Below, piece after piece: positions 22,930-33,786 of a stretch of 64,000 nt of DNA. Below the pieces are notes generated by a model, which saw only the letters and a list, made by a program, of their open reading frames with translations, ran no database searches and was not told the DNA's origin. The stretch is from NCBI GenBank assembly GCA_021613535.1, contig CP075496.1:14260001-14324000 (forward strand). The letters run 5' to 3'. Source of the stretch: Adineta vaga. Taxonomy: Eukaryota > Rotifera. Position 1 is the stretch's first letter. Each line of letters opens with the position of its first letter. The position numbers were made by a program, and so were the translations under genes.

Positions 22930-24551
22930 TAAGGCGCAGGCAAGTCAAACTTTAAGTGAAATTTTTTTTTGGGCTTTTTTTCACATTATTTGATAGGGCG
23001 AGAGCTGCTAATCACCAAAATCTACTTTTTAGCCTTAGCAAATACTTCCTTCCAGTCGAAAAACACGAAATACTCGAGAAGTAGTTTTTCGAGGAAAAAC
23101 ACATTTTTTTCAAAATATGTCTTCTATTTGGGTTCGTGCTTTTTGCGACTTTCTGAAAATATTTTTTTCAGATCCAGTATAAAAAACTGAGGTCAGAAGA
23201 GTTGTTATATCGGCTTAAGACCCCAACATTTTTTCAGAGTGGTACTCCGAATCTCTCTGAATGCAATACGCAGAAGTCGTTTTTGTAAACGTATCAAGTT
23301 TTTCTACGTAAGCGATGAAGCCAAGTATTTTATCTCATTCAACTCAACATACCATCAGCTACAAAATTCCGCATTCTTTTTTTTCTTTTCTTTCCTTTGC
23401 TGAAAAAAATCGTTTTTACTGGTGTCATAGAAAAAGGGGAAGGTCATTTTTCAATAAAAAGCTTATTTTTTAGTCGAATCAAGTGAAACTTGTTTTACAC
23501 AAGTAAAAACTGATGGTAAATCGAATACGTACATTTTCGAGATCTCTAGAGGAGCTTCAGGGGTCTCTAGAAAACTCGCCTAAAAAACCATAGGATAACG
23601 ATGTGTCTAATAAGACATGTTTTTGTTTAAGATACTATAGTTGAGGGTGCGGGTACTGAACGAAGCGGGCATCACCCACATCGACCAACACTCACACCCA
23701 CACTCTAGTTAGTTATTAGATTTGAATAGATACTAGGAATCGAGATCGTTCACATGTTTTATCCCTTACGGCCGGATGTTGCCGAATGACAACAAGCCCA
23801 TTCCTTGTTGTTATCGTATAATGCATAATTCATCGTATTATTACAATAGATTAAGGCTTTAACGAAGAAAAATAATCTGAAGTTAGTCCTGCAGTCAGAC
23901 ATTTAGGCTAGTAGCAAATGCGTCATAACGCCTTGAGAGCTGTTTCAGACATGGTCGAGAGAGTTGACCCTTGACTTCAACAAAAGCCATTTTTTACCAT
24001 CGCAGTGCATAGCTTTGTAGTACAATGCATAAAGGTAATTGTCAGCTTAATTGCAGTGCTATATCTCGTGGCTTTCTGAGAAATTTGTGACTAGTGCTGA
24101 CCAAATGTTGCCAAAAGGTAACGTTCGACCGGAAAGGGTTACGATAACTTTTCTTCATTTCAGCATTGTTAATTCGCTTCATTTAAATTCTCACCCTCAC
24201 TCCTCACACTTACTAGCAGTGTTATTTTGGCTCACTGCTCTTTACGTGAATAGTAACTGATACAAACCAATTTAGAAGACGCATCGACTACAACTGAATA
24301 CTCTTCACCTAGCTATTTTCGTGAATTTGATCGTATGAGAGAGAACATGATAAAAACTTTATCTCTTGTGCTATTCAGTGCAAGAGGAAGCGGCGTCAGT
24401 TCTCGATTTATTCACATTATATGGTATGACATTTATACGATTCAAAGTTCGACTATAGGAAGGAGGAAGAGTGAAACCTTATATTCCTCTTAGTACAAAA
24501 CAATCATTGCGGGCCAGTACGAGAAATCATACCAGTGGGAAGTGGTGTGCC

Positions 24552-24559
24552 TATAAAAG
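24552..24559 (+). promoter_or_regulatory. TATA box of the cysteine-rich peptide gene
   Basis: TATAAAAG lies about 160 bp upstream of the ATG. The remaining leader includes a likely 5'UTR intron (GTAGGATT near 24645 to CCATAG near 24680). Confidence 0.6.
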
Positions 24560-24712
24560 AGGCTCGAACATCCATTTGATTTCGCAGTAATACATCGATC
24601 TTCAAGTCAAACAATAATTGTTGATTCTCAACGTAGCAATAAACGGTAGGATTTTCGATAGTTTCCTCTTCTTTCCATAGTTGCCAATATTCTTGATTTC
24701 CAAGGATAAGTT

Positions 24713-25026
24713 ATGAAGCTCACTCTCATTCTGGTTACTCTTGTTGTGCTGGTAGTCTGTATGTGGTCGACCGGTAAGTCACTGAATATTGTGCTAGAAA
24801 CACTTTTTGAAATAATTTCATCTGAATAAATTCTCATATATCATTCGCAGAAGCGGCGCCATCGCTCGAAGACGGTAATGATGAAGTAGCCCATGCGCGA
24901 AGCAAGCGCTGGACATGCAATAACTGGACAGGCGATTTTTTGTGCGCTGGATGGCCGGGTTCATGGCGTTGTCGGTGCGGTGCGGCCTGCTATGGTGGAA
25001 CTTGTACGTGCAGACGCTGTGTCTAA
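24713..25026 (+). CDS. Defensin-like precursor: signal, propeptide, eight-cysteine mature peptide
   Basis: Two exons (24713-24773 and 24851-25026), joined across a 77-bp GT-AG intron, give 78 residues. Residues 1-20 are a signal peptide (MKLTLILVTLVVLVVCMWST). An acidic propeptide (EAAPSLEDGNDEVAHAR) ends in Ser-Lys-Arg, a furin/dibasic site. The predicted mature peptide has 38 residues, begins WTCNNWTGDFLC, and contains eight cysteines including CRCGAAC and CTCRRC near its end. It is cationic and Trp-rich, the layout of a secreted antimicrobial or toxin-like peptide. The cysteine spacing matches no family I can name with confidence. The intron follows the signal-peptide exon, as in many defensin genes. 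Codons are GC-rich (GCG, CGC, TGC) compared with neighbours. TATA box and AATAAA signal are present. Confidence 0.82.
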
Positions 25027-25125
25027 GTGGAGCGAACAAGGCCTTGGCAACTATTCATTCTCCCCATTCACTCTAATTTCCTTTTATTCATGTAACTCGT
25101 AATCTTCCTGCCTGTTAAATCCACT

Positions 25126-25131
25126 AATAAA
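25126..25131 (+). terminator. Polyadenylation signal of the cysteine-rich peptide gene
   Basis: AATAAA 100 bp after the stop codon. Confidence 0.55.
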
Positions 25132-25230
25132 CATGAAGGCATCAATATACAGGATACAAGTAGAATCGGTGGACTGATTTGTTTATGAAAGAGTACACTG
25201 GAAAAAAAAACAGTAGCATGTAAAACCCAA

Positions 25231-25490
25231 AAAGGGTATTTGAAAGTGCAACGGATAATAAACCGTAACAAACCGTATTGTAACATCTCCCAAACCCTTT
25301 CGAATATCTTACAAAACCATTATTTTAACCGTATATTATGACAAAAAACCCTGCAGAAGGGTTTATGATATCGTTTATTAAATCTATTTTTTCAATAAAA
25401 AAATCATTCTTCCAGGGTTTCAGATAGGGTATTAAAGTATCATCAACCCTAAAAGGGTATATTATTCGTTGCACTTTCAAAAACTCTTTA
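25231..25490. mobile_element. Nested foldback/MITE-like element
   Basis: Arms around 25231-25266 and 25455-25490 are inverted copies sharing TTGAAAGTGCAACG and flanking AATAATA..CCC sequence. CCCTAAAAGGGT-type palindromes lie inside. A degraded relative appears at about 6185-6262. No coding capacity. Confidence 0.6.
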
Positions 25491-25744
25491 AGCGTTTTTA
25501 AACTGTTTGGAATACCCTAAAATACGCTGTGTATTCCTGAAGTAACCATATTTGATAATCACTATTATATGTTCATATACGAATACAATCGTTTTATGAG
25601 TCATTTTTGACGTATGTATATCGTAGCGGGGTATTCAGAAGCATTCATAAAAGAACTTTATACCTGTAATGAGTATTCCAACACCCAGTCAATGGTGATC
25701 CATACCTAATAAGGGTACTTGAAGTTTGACTTGCCTGCACCTTA

Positions 25745-26127
25745 CATATAGAGTTGTTTTTTCTCTTTTTCGCTAGTATTTCTTGTTCTCTTCCCAATAA
25801 ACACAGTCACTTTTATCACTTATCGTTAGATACGATTGTCTTGATTTTTCGTAGTGAGATTTTTCGATATTCTACGATACAAATCTATTGGAGGTTGGAG
25901 ATTCTACCTTTACATTTTCCATAATGAGAACCTTACACTGTATACCATTCATCTTTTTGTCATTATTTCAATTAATATTGATATGTTTCAAATCTTCAGA
26001 AGACAATTTTCTATACGAATTTCACAATTGTTTTTGTTTTAAATACAAACGAGAAAGAAGAAAATACATTTGATTTCTTACAAAGCAAATAAAATAAAGA
26101 CTAAAGTTTCTTTCGGAAAATAAACTG
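25745..26127. other. Intergenic, nothing recognised
   Basis: AT-rich spacer between the TIR element and the 3' end of the LOTUS gene. Confidence 0.5.
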
Positions 26128-27806
26128 TTATTTTAATTTTGTCGTTGTTTTCTTCATTAATTTGTTCATATAATAATAATTTCTTTGTAAATATACATAT
26201 TCATTAAAGATTTGTTCACATAAACAATCATCAATTAAAGTATTTAATTGAATTTCTTTTTCAAATTCTTCGAAATCTTTTTTATATTCATTATAAGCGT
26301 TTGCTTCAAGTTTTGATTTGATTAAATTAATTTCATTGGTCAATGGATAATATCGATAGTGAAATTTTAATTCATATAATCGATAAATATAACGAAAATC
26401 AAGACATCGACGAATTGCATTATTTATTCGATTTATTAATTCACACTTCAAACATCAAATCATATAGAAATCCATCACATACATATTGTTAAATTACCTG
26501 ATCTGAATCGCCATCAATATCTGATTTAGTATTATCAATCAACAGTGAAGTTTCTAAAATGAACAAATGTGAATAATCTTGAAATAGAAGTAATTACCTT
26601 GTTGAACAATGGATGAAGATGATTCTTAAATGAAAAACGAATAATCAACGATGAAAGTAAAAGTTTTATTTTACCATCGATTATTGGTGGTAAAATACTT
26701 TCATCACTTGTCGATAATGATGATGATTCTGTTGTACAGAAAGGAAATAAAACAAATGATTCAATTTTATTTTTACTTAATTGATTTTCTGGATTGTCAG
26801 TTTTAATTTCAAGTGATTCATCTAAACGATAATCATCGAAATTGAAATTAGGAGGACTTTGAATAAATGTATCTGGACTTGAACAAAAATCATGATCAAC
26901 ATTTGAATGAGGAACAACTTTAATATTTAACGGAGTTTGTGGAGTCGAAGGTAAATATGGTTTGAAATGTGATGGAAGAAAGTTTTGTGAAACTAACAAA
27001 AAAGAAAATAAGGATTTAGTTTTCAAAATAATTAATCTTCATGTACTCGTTGATTGTTGAAAGAAACGATGATTATTACGATATGATGGATGTATCTAAA
27101 ATATACAATATGAAAATTCATTTTATTAATAGAAAAGATGTTACTATACCATTTGATTAGTTCGGATATGATTATTGGTATCTATTGATTAGAATAACAG
27201 ATTAGAATTAACTTAAGAGAATAAACTTACAATGATCAAATGAATATTGTTCATATTGATGCACTAAAAGAAAAACAAAATGAAGAATTTTCTTAATAAA
27301 AATGACGAAATACAATTGAAATGATTGATTTGTTGAATTTGATTGCAATGCCAATTTTGATTGTATGACTAGAAGCATAAATTCTTTCATCTATCTATAA
27401 ATATCTCTTAAATAATATACGTGATTTTCATATTGATATTTATCTCGTTGTTCTAAAACCATTTTTTGAATATGTGCTGTTGTTTCATTATAAACAGGAT
27501 GAACACGATATGACATAGAATTTGGTTTTGTTTCAATTTGAACAACATCAGGCATTGAACGTAATAAAGATAAAAATGAATGAAAACCAAGTTCAACATC
27601 TAAATTTAAAATAAGATTTCTTTGTTTCTGAAAAATGAGAAGAATAACTTACATGGAATTTCTTTTCCACAATTTAATTCTTTATAATCATGATATAATG
27701 ATGAACCTGTCAAACCTCCATATTTTGTTTTTGGTGAACTAATTAATAATGAACGTATTTCTTGTTTAATATTTTCATAAACTTTCGTTTTCTTATCATC
27801 TCGCAT
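26128..27806 (-). CDS. LOTUS (OST-HTH) domain protein, TDRD5/7-like N-terminus
   Basis: Multi-exon gene; exact exon ends near 27030-27420 are not all settled. From the ATG at 27806, IKQEIRSLLISSPKTKYGG, then LYHDYKELNCGKEIP, followed across an intron (27605-27655) by VELGFHSFLSLLRSMPDV and YRVHPVYNETTAH make a full LOTUS domain of the TDRD5/TDRD7/Tejas kind. The middle is Ser/Pro/Asp-rich and disordered (SPDTFIQSPPNFNFDDYRLD). The C-terminal exon (26128-26451) is a basic, Tyr-rich helical segment (CLDFRYIYRLYELKFHYRYY). No Tudor domain is seen. An acceptor just upstream of the ATG (TTTCCAG) suggests an additional 5' exon. Family role: germ-granule RNA regulation (inferred). A half-copy lies at 20507-20830. 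Confidence 0.72.
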
Positions 27807-28000
27807 TGCTCGTTTCTGGAAACAAAATAGATGAGAAATATTCAATCTGATATCGAGTTTATTCTCAGTTAGTTCTTCTCTTTTTTTTTGTATAAAACAA
27901 GAAATAATAATATATAATACAAAGACAAACAAAAATAACGAAATAAAAAATTGTTTCTTCTTCAGGATTTCAAATACAATATAAAAACAAAACAAAATAA

Positions 28001-29270
28001 TTAACAAATTTTAAACAAATAAATACCAAGAAAAATAAAAGAAATAACAACAGTGAAAAGAAAAATATAAGCATCGACAATATGAAATGAATATGTCTTC
28101 GATAAAGATGTTGTTGATGTACTTATCGAACGATTTAATCGACCTGATGAATATTTTATTAATGAACCATCCTATAATGAAAATCAATTGAATCTTTTAT
28201 ATTCTATTAAATGAATAATATTACTCTAATAAAAGAACGTTTATTTTCATCATAATCATTATCTTGTGGAATAATTCTTCGTTGAAGTTGATTTTCACAT
28301 TTGATAAATGATGAAGATGAATTATCGTTAATATCCTAAAAAAAAGAAACAATAATTTTGATTTCAATTAGATTTTCATGTTTGTTGTTTTTTCTACCAA
28401 TGAATGACGAACAGTTGGTAATGGTAAAAATGGATTTGATACGAATTGAATTGTTTCTTCATTATTTCTCTCCTCGGAATTGATTTGTTTATCTAATTGT
28501 GGTGTTTGCTAAAAATATATTCAAATTATGATTTGTTTTCTTTTAGAAATTCAAAAATTTACCCAAACATTGGGATCAAAACGATCACGATTTATTGGTG
28601 TTAATGGACGTTCATTTTGTGTATTAAGTAATGGTTCATGTTCATCAGATGATTCAATATTTTGTTGTTGTTCTTCATTTAATGGTACATGATGATCCTT
28701 GATTTAAAGAAAGAATTGTTTAGATAATAGAATTCTTTTTTTCTTACGAAAAAGATATAATCAGGTGGTGTTCCTTGTTGTTCATCATCAATTGTATTTG
28801 TTGAATGATGTTGACGAGAAAAACTTGTACTACTTTCTATTAGATAAAAGTTCTTATTAACATAATAAGAAGAGATAATATGAGATAAAAACATACGTCC
28901 TCGTTCTCGTTTTTGTTGTCGAAGCTAAATTTGAGAAAAAAAGTAAAGAAAAGATTTGAATAAATTTTTTTTAAAATGATTTTACTTTCACTGCTGAATA
29001 AACATAAGCTGGTTCACGACGTAAATCAATGGCAAAAAGACGTTTATCACTACTTAGTAAATCAAGTAGTGATCGATAACCTAATAAACGGTAAGGTATT
29101 TCTGCATTTTCATGTCGTTGTCGATAATAACGAAAAAGTTCAGCTTGTGTTAAATAACCACGTTTACAAGTTGTGATGTATGAATGAAGTTCATTCATTG
29201 TTTCACAATAGATACGTGGATCAATTGGTATTAAATGAGTTGGAGAAGTCGAAGAAGAAGAAACAGACAT
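28001..29270 (-). CDS. LOTUS-domain protein with C-terminal membrane anchor
   Basis: Starts at the ATG at 29270. Exon 1 (to about 28990) encodes a Ser-rich leader and a LOTUS domain: MNELHSYITTCKRGYLTQAE, LFRYYRQRHE, and IPYRLLGYRSLLDLLSSDKR. Later short exons encode a basic patch (LRQQKRERG), acidic/Gln-rich disordered sequence, and DGSLIKYSSGRLNRSIS. The last exon ends with a hydrophobic helix (YIFLFTVVISFIFLGIYLF) five residues before the stop, predicting a tail-anchored membrane protein. LOTUS proteins normally sit in cytoplasmic RNP granules; a tail anchor would tether the domain to ER or mitochondria, which is unusual. All exon junctions are GT-AG. This is the intact member of the duplicated pair (see 37529-38693). 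Confidence 0.75.
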
Positions 29271-30065
29271 GAGGAGAGAAGTTTTCTTTTACTTTTTAAT
29301 GAGAAAACAGTTCGATGGAATTGTAATGAACGATGGAAATATGTGCCAAGTAGATATTTGGTACAAGTTGGATATTTAATGAATTTTACCTCTATTAGAA
29401 TTCTCCTCTATGCTAATAAACACATTAAAATATTAATTCAACAAGATTTTCTAGAATAAATTCTGTCTAATTTAAATCAAATAAATAATTAAATAAATGC
29501 AATTGTGCGCCATCTATGTCAGAATATGGAAATCAACTCTAATCAACAACTGAATGATCCTGTGGTTTAACGTCGGTTTAAAATTTCTAAAAAGAGTGAT
29601 CCGGATTTGTAGAGTTAACTTGTCGTAGAAGTCCAGTTCTTCTTAAAAGAGCTTCTTATTTCATTTCACGGAGTTTATGAACTTGAGTTCATCGACTATA
29701 AGCAGAAGAATAAATGATAATTTGATGTTTCATCTTCAATAGAAGTTTCTAAACGACGGAATACTACTATAGGATAGATATGAATTTTCAAAGAATCTCT
29801 TCCTCTTCAGAACCCTATAGTCTGATGGTTTTTTTATATAATGAATGTCTTTGTATGGTGACGATAGAATAATAATCATGAGCTTTGATTATCATTCTCT
29901 TTTAACTAAATTATTGTTTTATGTTCATATTACTCGATCTTGGTAACATTAGATAGAAAATGATTAAGTATAGACTAAAATCTTATTCGTTGTTATTGAT
30001 TTTCTTTAGATGATATTGAACAATATTCGAATAATTCATTGATTTCTTTCAAATTCAATTCAATC
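29271..30065. promoter_or_regulatory. Shared divergent upstream region (copy A)
   Basis: Spacer between the LOTUS start (29270, minus strand) and the PPR start (30066, plus strand); conserved with small indels at 38694-39516. No core promoter motif is certain. Confidence 0.4.
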
Positions 30066-32170
30066 ATGCAACATCTTATCTCTTCTCAACAATACAATCA
30101 AGCTCTCGACTTGTTCGATACAGAACATAAACATTATAACTACAAAACTAACTGCTTATCAAAATGGAATTCGTATTCATCAACAATTATCATAGAAATC
30201 ATTAGAAGATCCATTTCTTCAGTAAATATTATCTAAGGAAAAAATGATTTTTGATAAAATCAAACTTCTTCTTTCGTTCTTTGTCAGTGAAATGTCATCG
30301 AATTGATGAAGCTTTTCAAATATTTTCAAATGTTAAGAAAAAAATGATATTCATGTATGGTGCTATATGCTTAAAGGTTTGTCGATTTCTTCTTCTTCTA
30401 CGGAATTTCAATCATCACCATTTGATAATTGTAGGTTATCTTTCGAATAATATGCCAGAAAAGGTTATTGAATTATATGAAAAAATTTCTATCAAAGTTG
30501 ATGAAATGATCACGACTTTGTTATTTAATGCTTGTGCTAAACTTTCGAATGAGTATTCAATTCGAATTGGAAATCATGTTTTAAATCGATTACCGAAATC
30601 TTTTCTTCAACATCGAAACCTTCTTCATTGAACTATTGATATGTTGATGAAATTTGGGCAAGTTGAAGATGCCGAAGATTTCTTTAGACAAGTTAAAACA
30701 TTCGATTCAACTATCTATGGAACAATAATGAATGGTTATAAAATAAATAATCAACCATTTGAATGTTTGTCAATCTTTGAAGAAGTAAAGAAAAAGAATG
30801 TTGAAATTAATATACCTATAGCATTAGCATTAATTGGCGCATGTGCTCATTTACAAAATAATCTTCGATTAAAATCATCATTAATTGATATGTGAGTATC
30901 TTTAATTTAGTTTTATGTAAAAAAAAACAATTTATCATTTTAAAATTTCATAGGGGAAGTCAGGTGATATAAATCAAGCTAAACAAATATTTCAATCAAT
31001 TTCTCAACCGGATATTGTAATTTATTACTCGATGAGTAATTATTTCGTACAATTTATTTCGATTTGAACTTTTAGTTGTTTTTTTTTAGTAAATGTTTAT
31101 GCACGGAATGGAATGGGATATGAAGCAATTGATTTATATAAACAAATACCAGATAATATTCGTAATACAAAATCACATGTATGTGTTTTGAGCGCATGTT
31201 CTCATTCAACTCTGATTGATCAAACTCGAACTATTATCAATGAAATTAACAATAAAACAGAAGATGTTTTTATTACAATGGTTTGTTTATTTTATATCAA
31301 AATGTCTTTTATTCTTCATCATTTAGATCAATTGTCTTAGTCGTGTAGGAACATTTACTGAAGTACAAGACTTAATTCATATCTATGAAAAATTTCATTC
31401 ACCTTCTGTTATGTATGGTTAGTTATTTATTTATTGAACAGAAATAAATATGAAAATTTGTTTCTATTAATTCTAGTCGCCATTCTATCAGGTACTCGAA
31501 ATCATCATCAAGTTGATCTTTCAAAAGATTTATATATCGAATGATTAATTTATTTCCCGAACAAAAATCAACATTAATTGCTGCTTCTGTTCTTCTATCG
31601 AATATTCATTCATCGATAGGAGATAATTAACAAACACAAGAAATACGATTAAATCGAATAAAACGATTTGGAACACAAATGAAAATTGGATTATCATGGA
31701 CTGAAGTTAATGGTGAAATTATGGTAAGAAATATTACAAATGCATATGAATGTAAAATGTTTGTATAGAAATTTATAGCTCATGATCGATCTCATCCTCG
31801 ATCAAAGGAAATCTATGATGAACTTAGTCGACTATCGAAGAAATTAAAAGAACACGGTCATGAATATGATTCAAGATGGTGAAAGTATCGAATCAATCTT
31901 ATGTGGTCATAGTGAAAAGCTTGCTATTGCATTTAACTTTATTCAACAACCTCGACCATCATTTATTCAAATTACAAAAAACCTTCGTGTTTGTGGAGAT
32001 TGTCGTAAGTGAAAAAGTCAATTTATGAAACTATTAGTAATTTTCTTTCTATAGATCGTGCAACAAAGATGATCGCTAAGATTCGACAATGTGAAATTGT
32101 AGTACGTGATGCCAATCGTATTCATCATTTCTCAAGCCATGGACAATGTTCTTGTCAGGACCATTTCTAG
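30066..32170 (+). pseudogene. PPR protein with plant-type DYW deaminase domain, copy A (decayed)
   Basis: Exons separated by ~50-60-bp introns encode PPR repeats (VDEMITTLLFNACAKLSNEY, AEDFFRQVKTFDSTIYGTIM, and ALIGACAHL), the PG-box/E region (GLSWTEVNGEI, AHDRSHPRSKEIYDEL), and a DYW domain: GHSEKLAIAFNFIQQ (HxE zinc ligand), then KNLRVCGDCH, RATKMIAKI and VVRDANRIHHF, ending CSCQDHF. DYW domains are cytidine deaminases of plant organelle C-to-U RNA editing. Lesions: a TGA after NLLH (near 30630), frame loss near 31540, a stop near 31628, and a 23-bp deletion near 31875 relative to copy B just before the HxE motif. Probably dead, though the C-terminal domain is intact. Confidence 0.82.
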
Positions 32171-32440
32171 TTTTTTGTTGATTTGATCATTGATTAATGA
32201 AGAAAGAAGGGCGAGGATGTGGGTGAGATTTATGCGTAAATATTTTACCCTTACTTTCACATTCTCACGCATCCATCAAGTATGTTTTGTCACTGTTTTC
32301 TTTCATGACTGTTCATTTGCTTGAGAAAGATGGATTAAAATCTTGCTCAACTTTATTTTCATGATCACATTCATTTGTTGAGAATGATTTACAAAAGCGA
32401 AAAGATATCCAGTGATATATTAATATGAAAAAATAAAATT

Positions 32441-33774
32441 TTATTCCGGAATAGGAACTAGTTCATTTATTGTTGGTGTATTGTCGTTTGAAGGATCTGT
32501 ATGAGAAGTGCGCAATTTTAGTTTGATTGGTTCTCCACTATTTTGAATAATATTTGTTAATTCTTCCATTAGTTCGTTTGTAACATCATGCATTGATGTA
32601 TTATCATCATGAATTGAAATAATAAATCGAACATGAGACGATGCATTATTGAATTTTGAATATTTTATAGAATTTGTTAATGATAAGTTTGTTTGTGTTG
32701 GTACTATTGGTAAAATGAGTCCACCTGTTAAAGTTCTTCTACTTGCACTTAATCTTTTATTGATAAAATCTTGCTTTTCATCTTGTTCAGTGGTTGAAGA
32801 GTCAATTGCTGATAAAATTTGTTCAGGAAAGAATTGCTTTCGATTATAAACACGTTGATAACGATCAACAAGAACAGAAACTAGCATACCACTCATGGCA
32901 ACACCACAAAAAGCACATGCACATGCAAGAATTCGACCAATTACTGTTACAGGATACATATCACCATATCTAATATATAATGAAAAACAATATCAGTGAA
33001 ATAGTTATACAATGAATTTACCCAACTGTTGTAATAGTTAAAATTCCCCAATAAGTTGCTTTTGGTATTGAATCAAAAACGTTTGAATCAACATCTTGTT
33101 CAACAAAATAAACTGTAGCACCAAAAAGAAATCCCATTAAAGTTAATATAACAATCATAATAATAAAATCAATAAATGATTCTTTCAATGTTGAACTAAG
33201 TACACGTAATGTTTTTAATCGTTTAAATATTAAATAAACTTTAAATACACGTAGAAATCTCAGGATTCGAAATACTCTCAAACCAACAAAACCATTTCCA
33301 CTTAAATCTGATGTTTTATGAACTAATGCTAAACTTAAAAATACAAAATAAGGTACAATAGCACCTAAGTCAATCCAATTAAATATTGATAAAAGGAATC
33401 GATAATAGGATGGTGTACTTATCAAACGTAAAAGAAATTCAACTGTAAAATATGATACACAAATTGTTTGTATAATAAAAAATGGTGAAGAAAACATTGT
33501 TGAACAAATTGGTATATCACCTCCGATTACTGATCGATTTTCTTCTTTTTCACATAATGTATTCCATTTATTATTATATTCAGGAATTGTTTCAACAGCT
33601 AATTCAATACATGATAAAACAGTTAATGTCATTGAGATAAAATGAAGAATTTTAGCAAACATAGAATGTTGAGGATATTCTAAATAGAACCAAATATATC
33701 GACGCCATAATAAAGTTGGTAAATGAATATATTTTACAATAGAAACATTTTCCAGTTTATTGGGATAATGTACT
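32441..33774 (-). pseudogene. 5'-truncated Kv potassium channel, copy A
   Basis: The coding sequence at 33022-33774 plus 32441-32969 is almost identical to the Kv gene at 42022-43966 from segment S1 to the C-terminus, including the voltage sensor (FRILRFLRVFKVYLIFKRLK) and the pore. The cytoplasmic T1 tetramerisation domain and start are missing: identity stops at the duplication edge (about 33761), and the frame upstream of it reaches a stop without an ATG. The duplication breakpoint therefore beheaded this copy. An internal Met (MFAKIL, 33662) could start an N-terminally truncated channel, but no promoter came along. Confidence 0.85.
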
Positions 33775-33786
33775 TAAGATTAATAT

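Larger units (their letters stand above)
22930..25744. mobile_element. 2.8-kb TIR-bounded element carrying a cysteine-rich peptide gene
   Basis: The 28-bp ends 22930-22957 and 25717-25744 are inverted copies with two mismatches; the core is GCAGGCAAGTCAAACTT. No transposase frame is visible inside, so the element would be non-autonomous. Its interior (about 23.5-25.1 kb) is visibly less AT-rich than the flanks and contains the defensin-like gene at 24713-25026 and a nested foldback at 25231-25490. Target-site duplications could not be fixed. A chance pair of inverted 28-mers is unlikely, but the ends could belong to two separate short elements. Confidence 0.55.
27851..33761. repeat. Segmental duplication, copy A
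   Basis: About 5.9 kb that recurs in the same order and orientation at 37379-43342. It spans the 3' flank and body of the tail-anchored LOTUS gene, the PPR-DYW gene and the Kv channel lacking its 5' exons. The left edge is where ATCGAGTTTATTCTCAG starts; the right edge is at CCAGTTTATT, inside the Kv coding sequence. Confidence 0.9.

Noticed and set aside
32212-32280. TGTGGG-containing inverted motif after the PPR genes (also near 41795), like the bdelloid telomere unit
   Set aside because: Only single units occur, not an array; the similarity between the two places is explained by the segmental duplication.
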